Part shown: one piece after another, positions 53,216-61,437 of the stretch
Layout: each line of letters starts with the position of its first letter
Numbering within the stretch: the first letter of the stretch is position 1
Origin: Streptococcus suis S735
GTDB taxonomy: Bacteria > Bacillota > Bacilli > Lactobacillales > Streptococcaceae
Length of the DNA: 64,000 nucleotides
Assembly (NCBI RefSeq): GCF_000294495.1
Contig: NC_018526.1
Span: 992,001 to 1,056,000 of the forward strand
Direction: 5' to 3'
Program-made: the position numbers and the translations under genes
Notes under the pieces: generated by a model
What the model was told of the DNA's origin: nothing
Database searches by the model: none
The model's input: only the letters and a program-made list of their open reading frames with translations

Positions 53216-55881
53216 ACCTTTCCTCCTAATTTCTTTCTTACTACCATAGGTAAAATACCTCCGTGGCGATAATAACGAATATCCGCTTCTGCATCAAACC
53301 GCACCAGAGCTTGAAACTCCTTTGTAACATCGTCTGTTTGCGCATGGACTGTTACAATTTGACCAACACCGACATCTTCTGGCAAATCAATTGTATAGCT
53401 TTCATGTCCAGTCAAGCCAAGACTTTCTGCCGACTGACCTTCTAAAAATTGTAAAGGAAGAACACCCATCATCACTAAGTTTGAACGGTGAATCCGCTCA
53501 AATGACTCAGCAAGAACAGCCTTCACACCAAGTAAACTTGAACCTTTCGCTGCCCAGTCACGGCTTGACCCCATCCCATAGTCTTTACCAGCAATAACAA
53601 TACTACCGACACCAACTTCCTTATATCTCATAGCCGCATCATAGATAGGAAGAATCTCTTCGCCAACTCTTGTCCAACCACCAATTTTTCCATCTGCCAG
53701 CTCATTCTTTATACGAATATTTGCAAAAGTCCCACGTATCATGACTTCGTGATTTCCACGACGACTTCCATAAGAATTAAAATCCTTATAAACAATGCCA
53801 TTCTCTTCGAGATAACGAGCGGCTGGACTCAATCGTGCAATATTCCCTGCCGGGGAAATATGATCTGTCGTTACAGAATCGCCAAATTTAGCCAAAACAG
53901 ATAAATTTTCCAGTGGTTTTATGGATAAATCTGCCTGCATGTTGTCAAAATAGGGCGGATTTTGAATATAGGTAGAAGATGAATTCCAATTGTAATTCTT
54001 ATTTATTTTTGTTTCAATCGCATTCCAAGCCTGACTATCTGTAAATACCTGTTGGTATTCTTCCTTATAAAGGTCACGAGTCACATAACGCTCAATGTAG
54101 TCGTCTACCTCCTCACGACTTGGCATAATGTCCGCAAGGTAGACAGCTTGTTGCTTCTCATCATACCCCAGCGGATCCCTTGTTAAATCTACATTCATAT
54201 TTCCCGCAATAGCATAGGCAACTACAATCGGTGGACTCGCTAAGAAATTAGCTTTTACCAACGGATTAATCCGTCCTTCAAAGTTACGATTTCCAGATAA
54301 TACCGCAGAAACCAATAAATCTTCTTCCTTAATCGCCTCCGCCACTTCAGGACACAGATCACCTGAGTTACCGATACAAGTTGTACAACCATAACCAACC
54401 AAATTGAACCCTAAGGTATCTAGATAGGTCTGCAAACCTGATTTTTTCAAATAGCCAGTCACTACTTTTGAGCCTGGTGCCAATGACGTCTTGACCGTCT
54501 TAGAAACTGCCAAACCTTTTTCTACCGCATTTTTCGCCAGTAATCCTGCCGCCAAAAGGACATACGGATTGGAGGTATTTGTACACGAGGTAATCGCCGC
54601 AATAGCAACATGACCTGTTTGAATTTGCTCATCTCCTTCAACATACTTAACCGAGGCTGTTTTATCTAACTCTGCTTCCTCCAAACCAAATCCACGCACG
54701 CCTACTTCACGTATTAAACTAGCCTGAAACTCTGCTTTTGCATCTGTTAATTCTATCAAATCCTGTGGTCTTTTAGGACCAGAAATAGATGGGACTACTG
54801 TCGATAAATCCAATTCTAAAACCTTGCTATAAGACGGAAAACGTTCAGCATCATAGAATAAATAATTAGCCTTAGCATAGGCTTCTGTCAACTCCACGTG
54901 CTCCTCCGAACGGTTGGTCAATCTCATATAATGTAAAGTTTCTCCATCGATCGGGAAATAGCCACAAGTCGCACCGTATTCTGGAGCCATATTGGAAACA
55001 GTTGCTCGATCCGCTAATGTAAGAGAAGATAAACCTGGTCCAAAAAATTCGACAAACTTCCCAACTACATTTTCCTGACGTAGAAGTTGAGTGACCTTAA
55101 GCGCCAAATCCGTTGCAGTGGCAACCTTAGGCAATTGCCCATCTAGGCGAACACCAATCACCTCAGGAACGGGAAAATAAGATGCTTCACCCAACATTGC
55201 AGCTTCCGCCTCAATACCACCTACACCCCAACCAAGTACACCAATACCATTAATCATGGTCGTATGACTGTCTGTACCAAACATAGAATCTGGATAAAGC
55301 AAACCATCCTTGTTGATAATAACATCGCTTAGAAATTCAATGTTTACCTGATGGATAATTCCTGTTGCTGGAGGCACAGCGCGATAATTTTCAAAGGAAT
55401 TCTCTGCCCATTTCAGAAATTCATAGCGTTCATTATTTCTTTCGAACTCTAAGGCAATATTTTTCTCCAGAGCATCTTCAGTCCCAAAAAAATCAACTTG
55501 AACAGAGTGGTCGATGACTAAATCCACTGGAATTTCTGGGTTAATCAATTCAGGGTTTCCACCTGCTTTCACCACCGCATCACGCATGGAGGCTAAATCT
55601 ACCACAACAGGAACACCTGTAAAATCTTGCAAAATAACACGACTAGGTTTAAAAGGAATTTCCCCTTTAGGAGAGGCAGCCTGATAATGAAGCAACTCCA
55701 TTATGTGATTTTTTGTAACATCCACACCATCTTCTTTTCTTAAAAGACTCTCTAATAAAATACGAATAGTATAGGGAAGTGAATGAATATCCACTTTTTC
55801 TTCCATTGAAATCGACTCCAATGCATAATATGAATATTCTTCCCCTTTATAAAACAAGCGCTTTCTCTGTGTTTTTTCCAT
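53212..55881 (-). CDS. acnA: Aconitate hydratase
   Basis: The 889-residue aconitase A/IRP-type enzyme interconverts citrate and isocitrate. The [4Fe-4S] cysteines are in [10 protein letters not shown] and [39 protein letters not shown] and [36 protein letters not shown] are conserved active-site segments. Together with citZ and icd it forms the oxidative branch from oxaloacetate to 2-oxoglutarate. A GlnR-type box lies upstream, fitting a role in glutamate supply. Confidence 0.97.
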   Translation of the reverse strand: MEKTQRKRLFYKGEEYSYYALESISMEEKVDIHSLPYTIRILLESLLRKEDGVDVTKNHIMELLHYQAASPKGEIPFKPSRVILQDFTGVPVVVDLASMRDAVVKAGGNPELINPEIPVDLVIDHSVQVDFFGTEDALEKNIALEFERNNERYEFLKWAENSFENYRAVPPATGIIHQVNIEFLSDVIINKDGLLYPDSMFGTDSHTTMINGIGVLGWGVGGIEAEAAMLGEASYFPVPEVIGVRLDGQLPKVATATDLALKVTQLLRQENVVGKFVEFFGPGLSSLTLADRATVSNMAPEYGATCGYFPIDGETLHYMRLTNRSEEHVELTEAYAKANYLFYDAERFPSYSKVLELDLSTVVPSISGPKRPQDLIELTDAKAEFQASLIREVGVRGFGLEEAELDKTASVKYVEGDEQIQTGHVAIAAITSCTNTSNPYVLLAAGLLAKNAVEKGLAVSKTVKTSLAPGSKVVTGYLKKSGLQTYLDTLGFNLVGYGCTTCIGNSGDLCPEVAEAIKEEDLLVSAVLSGNRNFEGRINPLVKANFLASPPIVVAYAIAGNMNVDLTRDPLGYDEKQQAVYLADIMPSREEVDDYIERYVTRDLYKEEYQQVFTDSQAWNAIETKINKNYNWNSSSTYIQNPPYFDNMQADLSIKPLENLSVLAKFGDSVTTDHISPAGNIARLSPAARYLEENGIVYKDFNSYGSRRGNHEVMIRGTFANIRIKNELADGKIGGWTRVGEEILPIYDAAMRYKEVGVGSIVIAGKDYGMGSSRDWAAKGSSLLGVKAVLAESFERIHRSNLVMMGVLPLQFLEGQSAESLGLTGHESYTIDLPEDVGVGQIVTVHAQTDDVTKEFQALVRFDAEADIRYYRHGGILPMVVRKKLGGKV

Positions 55882-55911
55882 ATTTTATAACCTCTTTCGA
55901 CATTATTGAAT

Positions 55912-55941
55912 AGTATAGTACAAAAGGTAATATATATTCAA
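55912..55941 (-). promoter_or_regulatory. acnA-citZ-icd promoter
   Basis: TTGAAT (55941-55936) and TATACT (55917-55912) with 18 bases between on the minus strand; start near 55905. Confidence 0.65.
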
Positions 55942-55947
55942 TACATG

Positions 55948-55977
55948 TATAACCATAAATGTTATATTTTGTAACAT
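55948..55977. promoter_or_regulatory. GlnR-type operator upstream of acnA
   Basis: ATGTTATATTTTGTAACAT (55959-55977) fits the GlnR/TnrA consensus TGTNA-N7-TNACA exactly. It is centred about 63 bases upstream of the predicted start. Overlapping it is a second dyad, TATAAC-N7-GTTATA (55948-55966), which shares the GTTATA arm. Binding would link the TCA branch to nitrogen status; whether it activates or represses cannot be told from position alone. Confidence 0.75.
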
Positions 55978-56115
55978 CGTTTATTTCCTTCAAAATATTA
56001 TGACATTTGTAAAAAAGCTGATTTATACTTTACCGAGAGATTGTTAGGGTTATCAAACTAAATAGAAACAGCTATGTAAACGCTATTTTTCGACTTGGCA
56101 GCATTGGACGGATGT

Positions 56116-56160
56116 ACAATATATGGTGTCTTATGAAAATATTGTGCACTATATTTTGTG
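56116..56160 (+). promoter_or_regulatory. Paired NrdR boxes upstream of nrdH
   Basis: ACAATATATGGTGT (56116-56129) and CACTATATTTTGTG (56147-56160) resemble the NrdR box (ACACTATATNTTGTGT-like). Their equivalent positions are 30 bases apart, about three helical turns, as expected for paired NrdR sites. They lie 20 bases upstream of the -35. Confidence 0.78.
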
Positions 56161-56180
56161 ATTTTAAATAAACTTCCTTC

Positions 56181-56209
56181 TTGACTTTAACCTTAAAATC
56201 TTGTATCCT
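56181..56209 (+). promoter_or_regulatory. nrdHEF promoter
   Basis: TTGACT (56181-56186) and TATCCT (56204-56209) with 17 bases between. The leader contains a weak GGGATT/AATCCC stem (56227-56245). The remaining stretch between 55978 and 56115 holds one weak cre-like match (TGTAAACGCTATTT, 56075-56088) and nothing else I recognise. Confidence 0.75.
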
Positions 56210-56267
56210 AGATTGGTAACAAAATTGGGATTTTTTATTAATCCCTCATGGACAAAGGAGAAATTGA

Positions 56268-56486
56268 ATGGTAACGATCTATTCAAAAAATGATTGTGTA
56301 CAGTGTAAAATGACCAAGAAATTCTTGGACCAACATAGTGTAGATTATAAAGAAATCAATCTAGATGAACAGCCTGAATTTATCGATCACGTACAAGGTC
56401 TCGGTTTCTCAGCTGCACCTGTTATCGAAACTGAAAATGATGTTTTCTCAGGTTTTCAACCAGGAAAACTAAAAGCCTTGGTTTAA
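56268..56486 (+). CDS. nrdH: Glutaredoxin-like NrdH redoxin
   Basis: A 72-residue thioredoxin-fold protein with the redox pair C10-V-Q-C13 (NDCVQCKM) and the NrdH end GFSAAPVIETENDVFSGFQPGKL. It supplies electrons to the class Ib ribonucleotide reductase encoded downstream. AAGGAG precedes the ATG. Confidence 0.96.
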   Translation: MVTIYSKNDCVQCKMTKKFLDQHSVDYKEINLDEQPEFIDHVQGLGFSAAPVIETENDVFSGFQPGKLKALV

Positions 56487-56518
56487 CTCCCTACTGTTTA
56501 TAGAAAGAGATTGCGACT

Positions 56519-58678
56519 ATGAGTTTAAAAGAGCTAGGCGATGTGTCCTACTTCCGTTTAAATAACGAAATCAACCGTCCTGTCAATGGACAAATTCCTC
56601 TCCACAAGGACCAAGAAGCGGTTAAGGCCTTCTTTACAGAAAACGTCCTCCCAAATACCAAGCAATTTGATAGTATTTTAGACAAGATTGCTTATCTATT
56701 AGAAGAAAATTACCTCGAAAAAGAGTTTTTGGACCAATACAGTCCAGAATTTATCATCAAAATCGATCAATTCTTGAAAGACCAAAATTTCCGCTTCAAG
56801 TCTTTCATGGCTGCTTACAAGTTCTACAACCAGTATGCCCTTAAAACCAACGACGGGGCTTACTACTTGGAAAGTATGGAAGATCGCGTTCTCTTCAACG
56901 CCTTGTATTTTGCTGAGGGCGACGAAGAATTAGCACTAAACCTGGCCAACGAAATGATTCATCTTCGTTACCAGCCAGCAACACCGTCTTTCCTCAACGC
57001 AGGCCGTGCCCGTCGTGGTGAGTTGGTATCGTGTTTCCTCATTCAAGTCACTGACGATATGAACTCGATCGGACGTTCTATCAACTCTGCTCTGCAATTG
57101 TCCCGTATCGGTGGTGGTGTTGGTATTTCCCTTAGCAACTTGCGTGAGGCAGGTGCTCCAATCAAGGGCTATGAGGGGGCAGCTTCTGGGGTTGTTCCTG
57201 TTATGAAACTCTTCGAAGACAGCTTCTCCTATTCTAACCAGCTTGGGCAACGCCAAGGGGCTGGTGTCGTTTATCTTGATGTTTTCCACCCAGATATTAT
57301 TTCCTTCCTTTCGACTAAGAAAGAAAATGCCGATGAGAAAGTTCGCGTGAAGACCTTATCACTCGGTATTACTGTTCCTGATAAATTCTACGAATTGGCA
57401 CGTAAAAACGAAGATATGTACCTCTTCAGCCCATACTCAGTTGAGTTGGAATACGGTGTCCCTTATAGCTACCTTGACATCACAGAAAAATACGACGAGT
57501 TGGTAGCAAACCCACGTATCCGTAAGACAAAAATCAAGGCACGTGACTTGGAAACAGAAATTTCCAAACTCCAACAAGAGTCTGGCTATCCATACGTTAT
57601 CAACATCGATACAGCTAACCGTAGCAACCCTGTTGACGGCAAGATTATCATGTCAAACCTCTGTTCGGAAATCCTTCAAGTTCAAACACCAAGCATTCTT
57701 AATGATTCGCAAGAATACTTGAGCATGGGTACTGATGTTTCATGTAACCTCGGTTCAACCAATATCGTTAACTTGATGAAGTCGCCTGATTTTGGACGTT
57801 CTGTCCGTACCATGACTCGTGCTTTGACTTATGTCACAGATCATTCACACATTTCAGCTGTACCATCTATTGAAGCAGGAAACAGTCAAGCGCATTCAAT
57901 CGGTCTTGGAGCTATGGGACTTCATTCTTACTTGGCTCAGAACTTGATTGATTACGGTTCAAAAACTGCTGTAGAATTTACCAACATCTACTTCATGCTC
58001 CTCAACTACTGGACTTTGGTAGAATCAAATAACATTGCCCGTGAACGCAAGGCAACCTTCCATAATTTTGACAAATCAAAATACGCAGACGGCACTTATT
58101 TCGATAAATACGTGACCGGAGACTACCAACCACAATCTGACCGTGTCAAAGAACTATTTGAAGGAATTTTCATTCCAAGTGGACAAGATTGGGCGGAGCT
58201 TCGTGAAAAGGTAATGGCAGATGGTCTCTATCATCAAAACCGTCTAGCTGTTGCACCTAACGGTTCTATCTCTTATATCAACGACGTTTCTGCTTCAATT
58301 CACCCAATCACACAACGGATTGAAGAACGCCAAGAGAAGAAAATCGGTAAAATCTACTATCCAGCAGCTGGCTTGACAACAGAAACCATTCCATTCTATA
58401 AATCTGCCTACGATATGGATATGCGCAAGGTCATTGATGTCTATGCTGCCGCAACAGAACACGTTGACCAAGGTTTGTCCCTCACCCTCTTCCTCCGCAG
58501 CGAGCTCCCAAAAGAACTCTATGAATGGAAAAAAGAGAACAAACAAACTACACGTGACCTCTCTATCCTTCGTAACTACGCCTTCAACAAAGGTATCAAG
58601 TCTATCTACTACATCCGTACCTTTACCGATGACGGCGAAGAAGTCGGCGCAAACCAATGTGAAAGTTGTGTAATCTGA
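56519..58678 (+). CDS. nrdE: Class Ib ribonucleotide reductase, large subunit
   Basis: The 719-residue catalytic subunit reduces ribonucleoside diphosphates. Active-site blocks: PATPSFLNAGRARRGELVSCFL (first Cys), NLCSEILQVQTPS, DVSCNLGSTNIVN (Cys) and LAVAPNGSISYIND; the C-terminal redox pair is in NQCESCVI, which exchanges with NrdH. It lacks an N-terminal ATP cone, as expected of NrdE. It lies 32 bases after nrdH. Confidence 0.97.
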   Translation: MSLKELGDVSYFRLNNEINRPVNGQIPLHKDQEAVKAFFTENVLPNTKQFDSILDKIAYLLEENYLEKEFLDQYSPEFIIKIDQFLKDQNFRFKSFMAAYKFYNQYALKTNDGAYYLESMEDRVLFNALYFAEGDEELALNLANEMIHLRYQPATPSFLNAGRARRGELVSCFLIQVTDDMNSIGRSINSALQLSRIGGGVGISLSNLREAGAPIKGYEGAASGVVPVMKLFEDSFSYSNQLGQRQGAGVVYLDVFHPDIISFLSTKKENADEKVRVKTLSLGITVPDKFYELARKNEDMYLFSPYSVELEYGVPYSYLDITEKYDELVANPRIRKTKIKARDLETEISKLQQESGYPYVINIDTANRSNPVDGKIIMSNLCSEILQVQTPSILNDSQEYLSMGTDVSCNLGSTNIVNLMKSPDFGRSVRTMTRALTYVTDHSHISAVPSIEAGNSQAHSIGLGAMGLHSYLAQNLIDYGSKTAVEFTNIYFMLLNYWTLVESNNIARERKATFHNFDKSKYADGTYFDKYVTGDYQPQSDRVKELFEGIFIPSGQDWAELREKVMADGLYHQNRLAVAPNGSISYINDVSASIHPITQRIEERQEKKIGKIYYPAAGLTTETIPFYKSAYDMDMRKVIDVYAAATEHVDQGLSLTLFLRSELPKELYEWKKENKQTTRDLSILRNYAFNKGIKSIYYIRTFTDDGEEVGANQCESCVI

Positions 58679-58723
58679 TTTACAGACTAAAATAAAGCTA
58701 TTCAATATTTCTGGAGGTTTTTT

Positions 58724-58918
58724 ATGTTTGGATTTGGTAAAACAAAACAAGAAAATAAAAAATTAAAAAGAGAAAATAACGTACTAAAAAAAGCTTATTC
58801 ACAAACTAAAAAAGAAAATAATAAGCTCAAAAAAACGAGCGACCGACTAGCTGCGGATGGATTACGCCACGGTAGTCCTGAAGCAGGAAAATACTTAGTC
58901 GGAAAACGCAAAAAATAA
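58724..58918 (+). CDS. Small basic coiled-coil protein between nrdE and nrdF
   Basis: A 64-residue gene with a strong TGGAGG 7 bases before its ATG. Residues 8-43 are a Lys/Asn/Glu-rich stretch with Leu/Val/Tyr spacing (KKLKRENNVLKKAYSQTKKENNKLKK) that predicts a short coiled coil; the tail is GLRHGSPEAGKYLVGKRKK. No membrane helix. It is placed where some streptococci are reported to have nrdK in an nrdHEKF operon, but I cannot confirm it is that gene. Function unknown; it may be specific to the RNR complex or just a passenger. Confidence 0.75.
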   Translation: MFGFGKTKQENKKLKRENNVLKKAYSQTKKENNKLKKTSDRLAADGLRHGSPEAGKYLVGKRKK

Positions 58919-58944
58919 TTATTGATAAAACGAAAGAAAGTAAT

Positions 58945-59904
58945 ATGGAAACCTACTACAAAGCCATAAACTGGAACGCCATTGAGGATGTTATTGACAA
59001 GTCAACTTGGGAAAAGTTGACTGAGCAATTCTGGCTCGATACACGTATTCCTTTATCAAACGACTTGGATGACTGGCGTAAACTTACTGCTGAAGAAAAA
59101 GACCTGGTTGGTAAGGTCTTTGGCGGATTGACCCTCTTGGATACCCTTCAATCTGAAACAGGTGTCCAAGCCCTCCGCAATGACATTCGCACACCCCATG
59201 AAGAAGCTGTTTACAACAATATTCAATTCATGGAGTCTGTTCACGCCAAATCTTACTCTTCTATCTTCTCAACCTTGAATACCAAGTCTGAGATTGAAGA
59301 CATCTTTGAATGGACCAACAGCAACGAATATTTGCAACGCAAGGCAAAGATTATCAATGAAATCTACGAAACAGGTACACCACTTGAAAAGAAAGTAGCC
59401 AGCGTATTCCTTGAAACCTTCCTCTTCTACTCTGGTTTCTTCACGCCACTCTACTACCTTGGGAATAACAAACTGGCCAACGTTGCAGAAATCATCAAAC
59501 TGATTATCCGTGACGAATCTGTGCACGGTACCTACATTGGCTACAAGTTCCAGCTTGGTTTCAATGAATTATCAGAGGAAGAACAGGACAAACTTCGCGA
59601 CTGGATGTACGACCTGCTCTACCAACTTTACGAAAATGAAGAGGGCTATACACGCTCCCTCTATGATGCAGTTGGCTGGACTGAGGAAGTCTTGACTTTC
59701 CTTCGTTACAACGCCAACAAAGCCCTCATGAACTTGGGACAAGATCCACTCTTCCCAGATTCAGCAGATGATGTCAACCCAATCATCATGAACGGTATCT
59801 CAACCGGTACATCTAACCACGACTTCTTCTCCCAAGTCGGTAACGGCTATCTTCTTGGTGAAGTGGAAGCTATGACAGATGATGATTATTTATATGGGTT
59901 GTAG
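58945..59904 (+). CDS. nrdF: Class Ib ribonucleotide reductase, radical (small) subunit
   Basis: The 319-residue subunit holds a di-manganese or di-iron site and tyrosyl radical. Metal ligands are in IQFMESVHAKSYSSIF and IIRDESVHGTYIGYKF (two E-x-x-H motifs), and the C-terminal tail docks to NrdE. The activator nrdI is not next to it in this window and must lie elsewhere. It is 26 bases after the small coiled-coil gene. Confidence 0.96.
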   Translation: METYYKAINWNAIEDVIDKSTWEKLTEQFWLDTRIPLSNDLDDWRKLTAEEKDLVGKVFGGLTLLDTLQSETGVQALRNDIRTPHEEAVYNNIQFMESVHAKSYSSIFSTLNTKSEIEDIFEWTNSNEYLQRKAKIINEIYETGTPLEKKVASVFLETFLFYSGFFTPLYYLGNNKLANVAEIIKLIIRDESVHGTYIGYKFQLGFNELSEEEQDKLRDWMYDLLYQLYENEEGYTRSLYDAVGWTEEVLTFLRYNANKALMNLGQDPLFPDSADDVNPIIMNGISTGTSNHDFFSQVGNGYLLGEVEAMTDDDYLYGL

Positions 59905-59966
59905 ATCTTAGGAAAAATATCATTTCTATTTTTCCGTTTTATAGTCATTTTGTTTATCTTTGACGT

Positions 59967-60086
59967 GAGGCTGGGCAAAAAGCCCAGCGCCACTTCTTAG
60001 AGTTCGTGTCAACATCTCAGCGCAGTGGTTGATTGGCGGATTTGTTCGTGTTTTACACTCTAAATCCAACCTAATCAACTGTGCGG
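59967..60086. repeat. Dispersed intergenic repeat, copy A
   Basis: Starts GAGGCTGGGCAAA with a GCTGGGC/GCCCAGC hairpin, contains ATCTCAGCGCAGTG and TTGATTGG, and ends CTAATCAACT.TGCGG. The inner arms (CGCAGTGGTTGATTGG and CCTAATCAACTGTGCG) are complementary, so the element folds into a long stem-loop. A second copy lies at 63376-63547. The rest of the gap (59905-59966 and 60087-60158) holds a CTAGTACTAAAAG end motif like that of the zwf repeat and no gene. Confidence 0.78.
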
Positions 60087-60158
60087 CACTCCAGTACTGT
60101 CTGCGGCTCATTGCCTAGTACTAAAAGACTATAGAAATCTGTTGAGTTTAAAATCGTA

Positions 60159-60243
60159 TATAATGTTAATATATCATCTCGATGAGATTGGCATAAAAAT
60201 AGGAATTCTCCCACCAGTTAAGGGAAAATTCCTATTTTTTGTA
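60159..60243 (+). ncRNA. Candidate small RNA / bidirectional terminator
   Basis: TATAAT (60159-60164) is followed by ATCTC/GAGAT and then TAGGAATT-TCCC / GGGA-AATTCCTA (60200-60234) with TTTTTT after it. This gives a possible transcript of about 70 nt. The -35 is poor. On the minus strand the same hairpin, followed by TTTTT, is a good terminator for the LacI-type gene at 60340. The terminator reading is firm; the RNA gene is a guess. The remaining 60244-60339 shows no credible gene. Confidence 0.4.
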
Positions 60244-60339
60244 TATATTAGGCGATTCAAGGAGGGTTTCAGTGAGCTCTCAATCAGAATATTCTACTTC
60301 GTTCTGCTCCTCTTCCTAAGAAGTAAAATTTGACTTAAC

Positions 60340-61341
60340 TTAGAATGTAGAATCTTTCCAATGAACTGTGCAATCTAAAACCTGTTGTCGTCCCACTTGG
60401 TTTCCGCCCTCAATCTGATTGATCAGCATCCTTGTTGCCTGACACCCTTCTTCAAAGGCGGGTTGAACAATGGTAGAGATAGTAGGGGATGAAAAATTTG
60501 TCCATTCAGTATTGTCAAACCCCAAAAGACCAACCTGAGGAAAGTCATATTTAAGTTCTTTCATAGCATTAAAAACTAAAGGTAACGCCCAGCAATTCGG
60601 AACGAATACTAGGGTCTTTTCCTGAGGATTTACCACCCCTTGAAGAAAACATTTAATTTCCTCTATGTCCGTATTTTCATCTGCAATTGTTAAATCTTGA
60701 TAACTTTGTTTACAATCTAACAGAGCATCCATAAACCCTGTAGCTCGTTCAATCCGTGTACTTAAGCGACTAATGTCAGCTGTAATAAGAATAAATTTTT
60801 GATAACCATTTTCTACACATAGTTGAGTTGCATCATAGACAGCATCATAATTATTTGTCTTAATCCAACTGGTACGGTGTTCGTAAAGCTGACTATCAAA
60901 GAAAACCATATGCTTTTTCTTATCCTCAATAATGCGCGAATATTTTCTAAAATGCGATGTCGGCTGAATAATAAAACCATCTACACCCAACATCAGCATA
61001 CTCTCAATATACTTATCTTCGCTTTCTTGATTGTAATTGCTGTTTCCGATGATAACTTGATAGCCACTCTTATGCGCTTCTTCTTCTATACCTTTGACAA
61101 TTTGATTGGAAAATGTATTTGTAATATCACCAATCAATACTCCAATCAACTTAGTATTTTTTGAATTTAGGCTCCGCGCAACAACGCTGGGTTTATAGTC
61201 TGTTTCGCGAATGACTCTCTCAATTCTTTCGCGTGTCTCTTTGGACATCTTTTCATATTTACCATTTAAGTAAAAGGAAACTGTTGTTTTTGAAGTCTGA
61301 GCCAGTTCTGCAATATCTTTGATGGTAAACTTCTCTGACAC
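60340..61341 (-). CDS. regR: LacI-family transcriptional regulator, RegR-like
   Basis: A 333-residue repressor with N-terminal helix-turn-helix FTIKDIAELAQTSKTTVSFYLNGKYEKMSKETRERI and hinge YKPSVVARSLNS, then a periplasmic-binding-protein-like sensor domain (LIGVLIGDITNTFSNQIVKGIEEEAHKSGYQVIIGNSN ...). It starts at GTG 61341 with GGAGG 10 bases upstream. Its neighbours are a heparinase II/III gene and a surface protein gene, the arrangement around pneumococcal RegR, which controls hyaluronidase. The symbol rests on context and family, not on a search. Confidence 0.8.
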   Translation of the reverse strand: MSEKFTIKDIAELAQTSKTTVSFYLNGKYEKMSKETRERIERVIRETDYKPSVVARSLNSKNTKLIGVLIGDITNTFSNQIVKGIEEEAHKSGYQVIIGNSNYNQESEDKYIESMLMLGVDGFIIQPTSHFRKYSRIIEDKKKHMVFFDSQLYEHRTSWIKTNNYDAVYDATQLCVENGYQKFILITADISRLSTRIERATGFMDALLDCKQSYQDLTIADENTDIEEIKCFLQGVVNPQEKTLVFVPNCWALPLVFNAMKELKYDFPQVGLLGFDNTEWTNFSSPTISTIVQPAFEEGCQATRMLINQIEGGNQVGRQQVLDCTVHWKDSTF

Positions 61342-61437
61342 CTTACCGATACCTCCTTTAGTTACTTTATTCTATCATACTATCCGTACTTTATCAGTTA
61401 TTTTGCACAGAAATGACTGTATTTTTTTCTGTCCCTT

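Noticed and set aside
56075..56088. cre-like match in the acnA-nrdH gap
   Set aside because: Twelve of 14 positions match, but it is about 130 bases from the acnA promoter and 90 from the nrdH promoter, too far for usual CcpA action.
60142..60333. 63-codon open frame on the plus strand before regR
   Set aside because: It starts at a non-ATG codon without a ribosome-binding site and reads through the bidirectional terminator hairpin.
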